Source of the DNA: Psychroserpens sp041224425
GTDB taxonomy: Bacteria > Bacteroidota > Bacteroidia > Flavobacteriales > Flavobacteriaceae
Length of the DNA: 64,000 nt
Direction: 5' to 3'
NCBI RefSeq assembly: GCF_041224425.1
Contig: NZ_JBGFGL010000076.1
Location: forward strand, 248,001-312,000
This document shows positions 1 through 8,173 of this stretch, piece by piece (position 1 is the first letter of the stretch; each line of letters begins with the position of its first letter). Position numbers and translations under genes: made by a program. The notes under the pieces were generated by a model, which was not told the origin of the DNA, did not search any database, and saw only the letters and a program-made list of their open reading frames with translations.

Positions 1-1204
1 TTATCCAATGTTTGATGGCAGTTCTGATAAGGCCATTGCTGATCCATTTTTAAATATTTTGATTACATGGCATAACAACGACCCTGTCTCGCAAAAGGAG
101 ATTGATAGAAACAATAACATTTATTTCAATCACCAGGACAATAGAAATCCATTTGTAGATCATCCTGAGTATGTCGCTATGATTTGGGATTCAACTCCAG
201 ATACAGAGGCACCTTCTACTCCTACAAACCTTATGGCTTTCAATCCAACAGATAATAGTATTGATTTGTCTTGGATAGCTTCTACCGATAATGTTGGCGT
301 AGCATCTTACGATATTTACCTTGATGGTGTTCAAACTTATAACGCTACAGGAACAACATTTACTGCCACAGCTTTATCTCCTGATACCGAGTATTGCTTT
401 ACAATCAAGGCTAAAGATGCTTCTGGTAACGAGTCTGGTTTTAGTAATGAGGCCTGTGAAACTACAACCAATAACGGAAGTTCAGGTGGTGATATAGATA
501 TTTTCTTTTCGGAATACATTGAAGGTAGCGGAAGCAATAAAGTGTTGGAAATTGCCAATTTTACTGGAGCTACTGTAAATTTATCATCGTACACTATTAA
601 ATTAAACGCTAATGGAGCAAGTTCTTGGGGTCCAGCTTTACCGTTTCCTGGAAGTGCTTCGATTGCCAATGGCGATGTGTATGTTATTGCAAATGGTGGT
701 TCAGGAGTTTGTACTAGTGAATACGACTACCTTAACAATGATATGACATCATTCAATGGAAACGATGCTGTTGGTTTATTTAAAAATGATATTCTTATAG
801 ATATTTTGGGTGTGTTCCAAGATGATACTGTTTATGCCCAAAATACAACTTTGGTAAGAATTCCTTCTGTTGACAGACCTACAACAATTTTTGATATTAA
901 TGAATGGAATGCCTTTCCTTCCAATAATTGTGATGATTTAGGTGAACATACGCAGACATTAAGTCTCGTTGAGAATAGCCTTGACAATTTTAAAGTGTAT
1001 CCTAATCCAGTTCGTGGCCAAAGCGTTTACGTTTCAACTAATGAATCTCTAAATTTCGAAATTTATGACATCTTAGGAAAAGCAGTCAGCAAAGGACCTT
1101 TGAACAATGGAAGCATTTCAGTTGCGAACTTAAAAGCTGGAGTTTACATCTTAAAACTTTCCAACGGAAATGACATAATTACCAAAAAACTTATCAAAGA
1201 ATAA
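1..1204 (+). CDS. Secreted endonuclease I-like nuclease, C-terminal part (5' end outside window)
   Basis: The reading frame is open from the first bases of the window, so the gene is cut at its 5' end and the ATG at 8 is internal. The first ~60 residues resemble the end of secreted flavobacterial endonuclease I proteins (YFNHQDNRNPFVDHPEYVAMIW). A fibronectin type III domain (visible residues ~70-155), a lamin-tail-like domain (~162-300, FFSEYIEGSGSNKVLEIAN) and a T9SS type A sorting domain (~325-398, FKVYPNPV through to KKLIKE) follow. The family is known for non-specific extracellular DNA/RNA cleavage; the catalytic H-N-N region would lie upstream and cannot be checked. Export through the type IX system and cell-surface attachment or release are inferred from the C-terminal domain. 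Confidence 0.75.
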   Translation, partial: YPMFDGSSDKAIADPFLNILITWHNNDPVSQKEIDRNNNIYFNHQDNRNPFVDHPEYVAMIWDSTPDTEAPSTPTNLMAFNPTDNSIDLSWIASTDNVGVASYDIYLDGVQTYNATGTTFTATALSPDTEYCFTIKAKDASGNESGFSNEACETTTNNGSSGGDIDIFFSEYIEGSGSNKVLEIANFTGATVNLSSYTIKLNANGASSWGPALPFPGSASIANGDVYVIANGGSGVCTSEYDYLNNDMTSFNGNDAVGLFKNDILIDILGVFQDDTVYAQNTTLVRIPSVDRPTTIFDINEWNAFPSNNCDDLGEHTQTLSLVENSLDNFKVYPNPVRGQSVYVSTNESLNFEIYDILGKAVSKGPLNNGSISVANLKAGVYILKLSNGNDIITKKLIKE

Positions 1205-1227
1205 TTTGGTTCCAAAACCTCATATAT

Positions 1228-1257
1228 AAGGTCATCAAATTTTGATGGCCTTTTTTA
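1228..1257 (+). terminator. Rho-independent terminator after the nuclease gene
   Basis: An 11-bp stem (AGGTCATCAAA pairing with TTTGATGGCCT, one G-T wobble) is followed by a run of six T, 25 bases after the stop codon. Confidence 0.8.
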
Positions 1258-1524
1258 TTTTAATCACTTCACAGAAAAAGAAAGTCAATTTAATTCAGAA
1301 ACCAATCATAGAATTGAAATCTACCAATTGCATTACCTGTTAGTACATCCTACTTTGTTTGAATCGTCATATTTCGGCTCGGTTACATCCATACTTTCAA
1401 AATACTTTTAATCACTGTTAAAAAAACTGTTGACAACAGCTTCGGTTTCAGAAAAAAATATGGGTGTTTATGGTCTAAAAAATGTATTTTTGCTCTTTCA
1501 ACACACAACTATAACAAGTACATA
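1258..1524 (+). promoter_or_regulatory. Intergenic region upstream of purL with -7 element and a dyad
   Basis: The gap between the preceding stop and purL is 320 bases and holds no ORF. A Bacteroidota-type -7 element TATTTTTG lies at 1485-1492, 33 bases before the purL ATG; no convincing -33 TTG is seen. A perfect 13-base dyad CTGTTG-A-CAACAG lies at 1427-1439, about 50 bases upstream of the -7 element, and could be an operator for an upstream-binding regulator, though it may be chance. Nothing else was recognised. Confidence 0.4.
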
Positions 1525-4500
1525 ATGATTCATTTCTTTGGAAACCAAAACAGCAAAGTTTATGCTGTTCAAGCAACAAAAGAATTTTCTTCAGAAACTA
1601 TACAAAAATTAACTTGGTTATTTGGCGACCAACCTAAAATAGAACAAGCATCATTAGATGCTTTTTTTGTTGGTCCGAGAGCCGCAATGATTACTCCTTG
1701 GAGCACCAATGCTGTGGAAATCACCCAAAACATGGGTATTGAAGGCATTGTGAGAATTGAAGAATTTGAAAATGTTGCTGCAGATTTCAAAGATTACGAC
1801 CCAATGATTTCTGAGAAATTCAGTGGACTGAACCAAGAATCATTTACTATAAATATTCAACCTGAAGCTATTCTAGACATTGAAGACATTGCTGCTTACA
1901 ATGAACAAGAAGGCTTGGCATTAAGTGACGAGGAAATCCAATACTTGAATGAGGTTGCTGAAAAAATTGGTCGTCCCTTAACTGACTCTGAGGTGTTCGG
2001 ATTTTCACAAGTGAATTCAGAGCACTGTCGCCACAAGATATTCAATGGAACGTTTGTGATTGATGGTGAGGAAAAACCAACATCATTGTTCAAAATGATC
2101 AAGGAAACCTCGAAACAAAACCCGAATGATATTGTTTCAGCTTACAAAGATAATGTCGCTTTTATAAAAGGTCCCATTGTACAGCAATTTGCTCCAAAAC
2201 GTGCTGATATTCCTGAATATTATACAACAAAAGATTTTGAATCGGTCATTTCCTTAAAAGCAGAAACTCATAATTTCCCCACAACCGTTGAGCCATTCAA
2301 TGGAGCCGCAACAGGTTCAGGAGGAGAAATTAGAGACCGTTTGGCTGGCGGAAAAGGCTCTATTCCATTAGCTGGAACTGCAGTGTATATGACAGCTTAT
2401 TCTAGATTGGAAAATGATCGTCCATGGGAACAAAAGTTTCCTGCACGTCAATGGTTATATCAAACACCTATCGACATCTTGATTAAAGCCTCCAATGGCG
2501 CTTCCGACTTTGGGAATAAATTTGGACAACCTCTCATCTGTGGTTCTGTCCTTACTTTTGAGCATAAGGAAAACGGACGACAATTAGGCTACGATAAAGT
2601 GATCATGCAAGCTGGAGGTATTGGTTATGGAAAAGCTGATCAAGCCTTAAAAGACCAACCAAAACCAGGAGACAAAGTGGTGATTCTTGGTGGTGAAAAT
2701 TACCGTATCGGAATGGGAGGTGCAGCTGTATCTTCTGCTGACACAGGAGAATTTTCATCTGGAATTGAATTAAATGCCGTTCAACGTTCCAATCCAGAAA
2801 TGCAAAAACGTGCTGCCAATGCGGTTCGAGGTATGGTGGAAAGCGAAGAAAACCATATCGTTTCCATTCACGATCATGGTGCTGGTGGTCATTTGAATTG
2901 TTTAAGTGAGTTAGTTGAAGATACAGGAGGCCATATCGATCTTGACAAACTTCCTGTTGGAGATCCAACACTTTCCGATAAAGAAATTATTGGGAATGAA
3001 TCACAAGAACGTATGGGACTTGTGATTGCTGATAAGCATTTGGATGTACTGCACAAAATTGCAGACAGAGAACGTTCTCCTATTTATGATGTTGGAGAAG
3101 TTACAGGAAACCAAAGATTTACCTTTGAGTCCAAAACCAATGGACATAAGCCAATGGACTTGGAATTGTCTGACATGTTTGGTAGCTCTCCAAAAACAAT
3201 TATGAATGACACTACCGTCAAAAGACAGTATCAAGAACCTACATACAAACCTGATCTTATCTACGATTACTTAGATCAAGTCTTACAATTGGAAGCTGTT
3301 GCTTGTAAAGATTGGCTGACCAATAAAGTCGACCGTTGTGTTGGTGGAAAAGTAGCCAAGCAACAATGTGTTGGCGCACTGCAATTGCCCCTTAACAATG
3401 TTGCCGTTATGGCATTGGATTATCAAGGAAAAGAAGGTATTGCAACATCGATTGGCCACTCACCTATCTCTGGTTTGATCGACCCAAAAGCAGGAAGTAA
3501 AAATAGTATTACCGAAGCACTGACAAACATCGTTTGGGCACCATTGAAAGAAGGATTGAAATCTGTATCCTTATCCGCCAACTGGATGTGGCCTTGTAAG
3601 AATGAAGGAGAAGATGCTAGATTATACGAAGCCGTTCAAGCAGTCTCCGAATTTGCTATCGATTTGGGCATCAATGTCCCAACAGGAAAGGACTCCTTAT
3701 CCATGAAGCAAAAGTATCCTGATGGAGAAGTCATTGCGCCTGGAACCGTTATTATTTCGGCAGCAGCAAATTGCAACGATATCAATAAAGTTGTTGAGCC
3801 TGTTTTTCAAAAGCAATCAGGTGACATTTATTATATCAACATATCCAAAGACGAATTTAAATTAGGCGGAAGTTCATTTGCACAAATTTTGAATACCGTC
3901 GGAAATGAGACTCCAAACGTTCAAAGTGCTAGTTATGTAAAGGCTATATTCAATACCTTACAACAATTGATCACATCTGATAAAATTGTTGCTGGACATG
4001 ATGTCGCTTCAGGTGGGTTGATAACGACACTCCTTGAAATGTGTTTTTCAGATACCAATTTAGGAGCTGAACTGGATATCACTTCACTTGAGGAAAAAGA
4101 CTCCATAAAAGTACTGTTTGCAGAAAATTCTGGAATCGTGTTCCAATCGGTTGATGATTCTGTTGAAACTATTTTAAATGACGCTAAAATTGATTTCGCA
4201 AAAATTGGTAAGGTTACAAACAGTGACGTACTAAGCATCATCAATCATGATGAAGTTTACACCATGACCATTTCCAGATTAAGAGATATGTGGTTTAAAA
4301 CATCTTTTCTTTTGGATCAAAAACAAACAGCTAATAATTTAGCTGAAGACCGTTACAGAAATTATGCAAAACAACCTCTAAAATATCATTTCCCTAAAAA
4401 TTTCAACGGTAAGCAACCAACTATTGATGCATCAAAGCCAAGACCTAAAGCAGCTATCCTCCGGGAAAAAGGAAGCAATTCAGAACGCGAAATGGCGAAT

Positions 4501-5187
4501 GCCATGTACCTAGCTGGTTTTGATGTTAAGGATGTACATATGACAGATTTGATTTCAGGACGAGAAAACCTAGAAGATATTCAGTTTTTAGGCGCTGTTG
4601 GAGGTTTTAGTAATTCTGATGTATTAGGCTCTGCTAAAGGTTGGGCTGGCGCGATTAAGTACAATGAAAATGCTAACAAGACCATTAAGAACTTCTTTGA
4701 AAGAGAAGACACCTTATCAGTTGGAATTTGTAATGGTTGCCAGTTATGGATGGAATTGGACCTCATCAACCCTGACCATGAGGTTCATGGAAAAATGGTT
4801 TATAATGATTCCCATAAACATGAAAGTAGCTTCACTTCGGTAACGATTGAAGAAAACAATTCCGTCATGTTGTCCTCTTTGGCAGGATGTACACTAGGTG
4901 TTTGGATTTCTCATGGAGAAGGTAAATTCAGTTTACCTTATTCAGAAGATCAATACGACATTGTAGCGAAGTATGGTTATGATGCCTATCCAGCCAATCC
5001 TAATGGTTCCGATTTCAACACAGCAATGATGTGCGATGCTTCTGGAAGACATTTAGTGACTATGCCTCATATTGAACGCTCAACATTCCAATGGAATTGG
5101 GCTCACTACCCAAAAGATAGGACCGATGAAGTATCACCTTGGCTTGAAGCCTTCGTCAATGCAAGGTTATGGATTGAAAAACATTAA
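1525..5187 (+). CDS. purL: Phosphoribosylformylglycinamidine synthase (large PurL/PurQ fusion)
   Basis: Fourth step of de novo purine synthesis: FGAR + glutamine + ATP to FGAM. At 1220 residues it is the long single-chain form seen in enterobacteria and Bacteroidota, with FGAR-binding N-terminal region, two AIRS-like ATP-binding halves (AETHNFPTTVEPFNGAATGSGGEIRDR region near residue 250; second half from ~600) and a C-terminal class I glutamine amidotransferase. The nucleophile elbow GICNGCQLW puts the catalytic Cys at residue 1069; the His/Glu partners sit in MPHIERS near the C-terminus. The ATG at 1525 gives the usual N-terminus (MIHFFGNQ). It is monocistronic as far as can be seen, 100 bases from the next gene. 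Confidence 0.97.
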   Translation: MIHFFGNQNSKVYAVQATKEFSSETIQKLTWLFGDQPKIEQASLDAFFVGPRAAMITPWSTNAVEITQNMGIEGIVRIEEFENVAADFKDYDPMISEKFSGLNQESFTINIQPEAILDIEDIAAYNEQEGLALSDEEIQYLNEVAEKIGRPLTDSEVFGFSQVNSEHCRHKIFNGTFVIDGEEKPTSLFKMIKETSKQNPNDIVSAYKDNVAFIKGPIVQQFAPKRADIPEYYTTKDFESVISLKAETHNFPTTVEPFNGAATGSGGEIRDRLAGGKGSIPLAGTAVYMTAYSRLENDRPWEQKFPARQWLYQTPIDILIKASNGASDFGNKFGQPLICGSVLTFEHKENGRQLGYDKVIMQAGGIGYGKADQALKDQPKPGDKVVILGGENYRIGMGGAAVSSADTGEFSSGIELNAVQRSNPEMQKRAANAVRGMVESEENHIVSIHDHGAGGHLNCLSELVEDTGGHIDLDKLPVGDPTLSDKEIIGNESQERMGLVIADKHLDVLHKIADRERSPIYDVGEVTGNQRFTFESKTNGHKPMDLELSDMFGSSPKTIMNDTTVKRQYQEPTYKPDLIYDYLDQVLQLEAVACKDWLTNKVDRCVGGKVAKQQCVGALQLPLNNVAVMALDYQGKEGIATSIGHSPISGLIDPKAGSKNSITEALTNIVWAPLKEGLKSVSLSANWMWPCKNEGEDARLYEAVQAVSEFAIDLGINVPTGKDSLSMKQKYPDGEVIAPGTVIISAAANCNDINKVVEPVFQKQSGDIYYINISKDEFKLGGSSFAQILNTVGNETPNVQSASYVKAIFNTLQQLITSDKIVAGHDVASGGLITTLLEMCFSDTNLGAELDITSLEEKDSIKVLFAENSGIVFQSVDDSVETILNDAKIDFAKIGKVTNSDVLSIINHDEVYTMTISRLRDMWFKTSFLLDQKQTANNLAEDRYRNYAKQPLKYHFPKNFNGKQPTIDASKPRPKAAILREKGSNSEREMANAMYLAGFDVKDVHMTDLISGRENLEDIQFLGAVGGFSNSDVLGSAKGWAGAIKYNENANKTIKNFFEREDTLSVGICNGCQLWMELDLINPDHEVHGKMVYNDSHKHESSFTSVTIEENNSVMLSSLAGCTLGVWISHGEGKFSLPYSEDQYDIVAKYGYDAYPANPNGSDFNTAMMCDASGRHLVTMPHIERSTFQWNWAHYPKDRTDEVSPWLEAFVNARLWIEKH

Positions 5188-5287
5188 AATCCTGTCAATA
5201 AAGAAGGAGTTATTTTTAGTAAGCCAAATTATTAGGGTTAAATTTGTTATTTTCGTAATATTCCTAATATTATTTTGCTAATAAAAC

Positions 5288-7060
5288 ATGACTAAAGTAA
5301 CCCGTCTTTTCGATTTCCCTTATTACCAATTAGAAAATAAACCCAATGCAAGTGCTTTAGTCACAAAATATGATGGGAAATGGACTCCAATGTCAACACA
5401 AGAGTATTTGGACAAAGCCAATGCCGTAAGTAGAGCCCTATTGAGATTAGGGGTTCAAAAGAATGATAAAATCGCAGTCATTTCATCAACAAACAGAACC
5501 GAATGGAATATTATGGATATTGGTGTTCTTCAAGTTGGTGCGCAAAACATTCCTATCTATCCAACCATTAGTTCAGAAGACTATGAATATGTTCTCAATC
5601 ACAGTGAGTCAATTTATTGCTTTGTTTCAGATGAAGAAGTCTTGGAAAAAGTAAATAAAATTAAAGCAAATACTAAAGTTAAGGATGTTTATAGTTTTAA
5701 CCATATTGAAGGCTGTAAACATTATTCTGAACTCTTTGAGCTTGGCAAAGACGATAGCAACCAAAATGAGGTTCAACAGCGAAAAGATGAGGTTAAACCC
5801 GAAGACTTAGCCACCATTATCTATACGTCTGGAACTACAGGAAAACCTAAAGGTGTGATGTTATCACATTGGAATATCACAAGTAATGTGCTGGACAGTT
5901 CGCCTAGAGTTCCTCTACCTCCAAATGGAGAAACTCGCGTATTGAGTTTTTTACCCATTTGCCATATTTTTGAACGCGTCTTAATATACGTATATCAGTA
6001 TGCAGGCAGCTCTATCTATTTTGCTGAAGCTTTAGATAAAATTGGAGACAATGCTAAGGAAATAAATCCTAACTTAATGAGTGTGGTTCCTAGATTACTT
6101 GAAAAAGTATTCGATAAAATAATGTTGAAAGGCGAAGAATTAAAAGGCATCAAAAAAGCACTATTCTTTTGGGCTGTAGCTCTTGGAGAACAATGGGAAC
6201 CTTATGGTAAAAATGGTGCTTGGTACGAATTCAAACTTAAAATTGCCAATAAACTTATTTTTAGTAAATGGCGAGAAGCTTTAGGTGGCGAACTCGGTAC
6301 TATGGTTTCTGGTAGTGCTGCACTTCAACCAAGATTGGCAAGAGTATTTGGAGCAGCTCAAATGAAAGTTATGGAAGGTTACGGCCTAACCGAAACATCT
6401 CCAGTGGTATCTGTAGGCATGTATGATGGAAATAATTACAAAATTGGGACTGTTGGAAAGCCTATTGACAATGTAGAAGTAAAAATTGCTGAGGATGGCG
6501 AAATATTGATCAAAGGTCCTAACGTTATGATGGGCTATTATAAAGATTCAGAAAAAACGTCAAGTGTGATGACTGGTGCTTATTTCCATACTGGTGACAA
6601 AGGTGAAATTGATGAAGATGGTTTTTTGAAAATAACAGGAAGAAAAAAGGAGATGTTCAAGACTTCCGGTGGAAAGTACATTATCCCAACATTACTGGAA
6701 AATGATTTGAAGCAATCCTTGTTTATTGAACAAATCATGGTCATTGGTGAGGGTGAAAAAATGCCTGCAGCCATCATTCAGCCTAACTTTGAATTTATTC
6801 GTGATTGGATAGAACATAAGGGTCATAACATAGGTAAATCTGAAAAAGAAATCGCTATGTCTGAAACAGTCATTGCACGTATTCAAAAAGAAATCGATAA
6901 ATACAACAAGCGTTTTGGCAAATGGGAACAGATCAAACGTTTTGAACTCACTCCAAATGCATGGACTATTGATGATGGCCACCTGACACCTACTATGAAA
7001 ATGAAACGGGATGTCATCAAAAAAATCCATCAGGATTTATACGATAAAATCTACAGGTGA
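5288..7060 (+). CDS. Long-chain fatty acid--CoA ligase (AMP-binding)
   Basis: Adenylate-forming enzyme of 590 residues that would activate fatty acids to acyl-CoA. The AMP-binding P-loop motif YTSGTTGK is at residues 179-186, the A5 motif YGLTETSP in the middle, and the hinge/A8 region GDKGEIDEDGFLKITGRKKE toward the C-terminus, with the FKTSGGKYI lysine region after it. Length and motifs fit the FadD15/ACSL-like group rather than the shorter acetyl-CoA synthetases. It lies two genes upstream of a beta-oxidation operon and would supply its substrate (inference). An AT-rich promoter-like stretch with TTG at ~5245 and an imperfect TATTATTTTG near 5270 precedes it. Confidence 0.9.
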   Translation: MTKVTRLFDFPYYQLENKPNASALVTKYDGKWTPMSTQEYLDKANAVSRALLRLGVQKNDKIAVISSTNRTEWNIMDIGVLQVGAQNIPIYPTISSEDYEYVLNHSESIYCFVSDEEVLEKVNKIKANTKVKDVYSFNHIEGCKHYSELFELGKDDSNQNEVQQRKDEVKPEDLATIIYTSGTTGKPKGVMLSHWNITSNVLDSSPRVPLPPNGETRVLSFLPICHIFERVLIYVYQYAGSSIYFAEALDKIGDNAKEINPNLMSVVPRLLEKVFDKIMLKGEELKGIKKALFFWAVALGEQWEPYGKNGAWYEFKLKIANKLIFSKWREALGGELGTMVSGSAALQPRLARVFGAAQMKVMEGYGLTETSPVVSVGMYDGNNYKIGTVGKPIDNVEVKIAEDGEILIKGPNVMMGYYKDSEKTSSVMTGAYFHTGDKGEIDEDGFLKITGRKKEMFKTSGGKYIIPTLLENDLKQSLFIEQIMVIGEGEKMPAAIIQPNFEFIRDWIEHKGHNIGKSEKEIAMSETVIARIQKEIDKYNKRFGKWEQIKRFELTPNAWTIDDGHLTPTMKMKRDVIKKIHQDLYDKIYR

Positions 7061-7081
7061 AATTAATGCTTCGGTAATTTT

Positions 7082-7105
7082 TTAACATTTATGTTAATAA
7101 TTTTG
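7082..7105 (+). promoter_or_regulatory. Promoter with adjoining dyad, upstream of small membrane protein
   Basis: A TAnnTTTG -7 element (TAATTTTG, 7098-7105) directly abuts a perfect 16-base inverted repeat TTAACAT-TT-ATGTTAA at 7082-7097. The position of the dyad in the spacer suggests an operator, but very AT-rich DNA gives such repeats easily. Confidence 0.4.
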
Positions 7106-7160
7106 AATTATTAGTGTTAAAAATGTACATTTATTACACTAACTAATTAAATTCATTGGC

Positions 7161-7559
7161 ATGAAAACAAAAACTTTTCTGGTCGCTGGTATTGTTGGCG
7201 GCATAGTGAACTGGCTTTTGGGATGGCTCTTTTATGGCATTCTGCTAGCTGACTTTTTTCCTCAACCTGAGGAATCAACAAGTATGATCGTATTTATTCT
7301 ATTAGGCTGTATTACTTACGGTCTCTTTATGTCTTACATCTTTAACAGATGGGCTCAGATTTCAACGGCAGCAACAGGTGCTAAAGCAGGTGCTATTATC
7401 GGCTTATTCATGGGCATCTTTTACAATTTCTTCAATTTGGCCATGCAACCAGAAACAACCTATGAAATGGTTGGTGTAGACATCATCATTACACTCGTAA
7501 TGTCTGCCATAACTGGTGCAGTGATTGGTGCAATTAGCGGTAAAATGAATACAGATTAA
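7161..7559 (+). CDS. Small integral membrane protein, function unknown
   Basis: This 132-residue protein has about four hydrophobic segments: residues ~5-30 (VAGIVGGIVNWLLGWLFYGIL), ~42-60, ~76-100 (GAKAGAIIGLFMGIFYNF) and ~107-128. Glycine-rich helices and a short charged C-terminus (GKMNTD) are visible. Similar small membrane proteins are common in Flavobacteriaceae and carry no known activity; I do not recognise a functional motif. It stands alone between the acyl-CoA ligase and the MarR regulator and is followed by its own terminator-like hairpin. Confidence 0.7.
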   Translation: MKTKTFLVAGIVGGIVNWLLGWLFYGILLADFFPQPEESTSMIVFILLGCITYGLFMSYIFNRWAQISTAATGAKAGAIIGLFMGIFYNFFNLAMQPETTYEMVGVDIIITLVMSAITGAVIGAISGKMNTD

Positions 7560-7587
7560 ATTACATATTACCAACCAAAATTAAGTT

Positions 7588-7618
7588 AAGGACTTCAACA
7601 TCTGTTTGAGGTCCTTTC
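7588..7618 (+). terminator. Terminator-like hairpin
   Basis: AAGGACTTCAA (7588-7598) pairs with TTGAGGTCCTT (7606-7616) around a 7-base loop with one G-T wobble. The following tract (TCTCG) is poor in T, so termination may be weak. Confidence 0.55.
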
Positions 7619-7643
7619 TCGTACTCATCAGAATTATATTTAC

Positions 7644-7655
7644 TATGCATGCATA
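7644..7655. promoter_or_regulatory. Upstream operator half of a tandem pair (likely MarR binding site)
   Basis: The perfect 12-base palindrome TATGCATGCATA shares the 14-mer ACTATGCATGCATA with the downstream site. The two centres are 27 bases apart. See the downstream site for its relation to the promoter. Confidence 0.65.
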
Positions 7656-7663
7656 ATTTTTGC

Positions 7664-7701
7664 AAAATACTATGCATGCATAGTATTTTTTAGTATATTT
7701 G
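7664..7701 (+). promoter_or_regulatory. Promoter of the MarR-fadNAE operon with overlapping operator
   Basis: A 26-base perfect palindrome (7664-7689, core ACTATGCATGCATAGT at 7669-7684) is followed by the -7 element TATATTTG at 7694-7701. The palindrome fills the space where RNA polymerase would contact the spacer and -33 region, so a bound dimer should block transcription. The regulator gene starts 19 bases downstream, which fits autorepression by the MarR protein with acyl-CoA or a fatty acid as likely inducer (inference). Confidence 0.7.
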
Positions 7702-7719
7702 GACATCTAATTTTTAATC

Positions 7720-8172
7720 ATGAAAGACAAAACCATTGACTATGTATTGAGGACTACCTGGTTAGCCGTTAATAAAATGTACAATGAAGAAGCAGCTCAA
7801 TTCGGTACAACCATGGCCACTGGCTTTGCTTTACTAAGTATCGATCCTGAAAATGGAACACCTTCAACGTCTTTAGGACCAAAAATGGGAATGGAGGCAA
7901 CAAGCCTTTCTAGAACCTTAAAGAGCATGGAAGAAAAAGGATTGATAGAACGCAAACCCAATCCTGAAGATGGTCGTGGCGTACTTATTCACCTTACTGA
8001 TTTTGGAAGGGAAAAAAGAAGTTATTCACGTGAAAAAGTGTTAATGTTCAATGAAGTCATACGAAAAAATGTTTCAATAGAAGAACTCAATAATTTTTAT
8101 AAAGTGACCGAAATCATTAATAATATGATTTCAAACAAACAGATATACAATCAAAAAGAACCTATCAAATAA
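7720..8172 (+). CDS. MarR-family transcriptional regulator of the beta-oxidation operon
   Basis: A 150-residue winged-helix protein. The DNA-recognition part is residues ~45-95, with the MarR-typical stretch TSLSRTLKSMEEKGLIERKPNPEDGRG (recognition helix then wing with D-x-R) and LTDFGREKR after it. It is the first gene of an operon with fadN (one base between stop and next ATG), fadA and fadE. Two palindromic sites in its promoter make it the probable repressor of fatty acid degradation here. This differs from FadR of E. coli (GntR) and B. subtilis (TetR). The ligand is unknown. Confidence 0.88.
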   Translation: MKDKTIDYVLRTTWLAVNKMYNEEAAQFGTTMATGFALLSIDPENGTPSTSLGPKMGMEATSLSRTLKSMEEKGLIERKPNPEDGRGVLIHLTDFGREKRSYSREKVLMFNEVIRKNVSIEELNNFYKVTEIINNMISNKQIYNQKEPIK

Positions 8173-8173
8173 C

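Noticed and set aside
5072..5281. 69-codon ORF overlapping the 3' end of purL
   Set aside because: Most of it is inside purL in another frame; the free part is low-complexity AT-rich sequence holding the next promoter.
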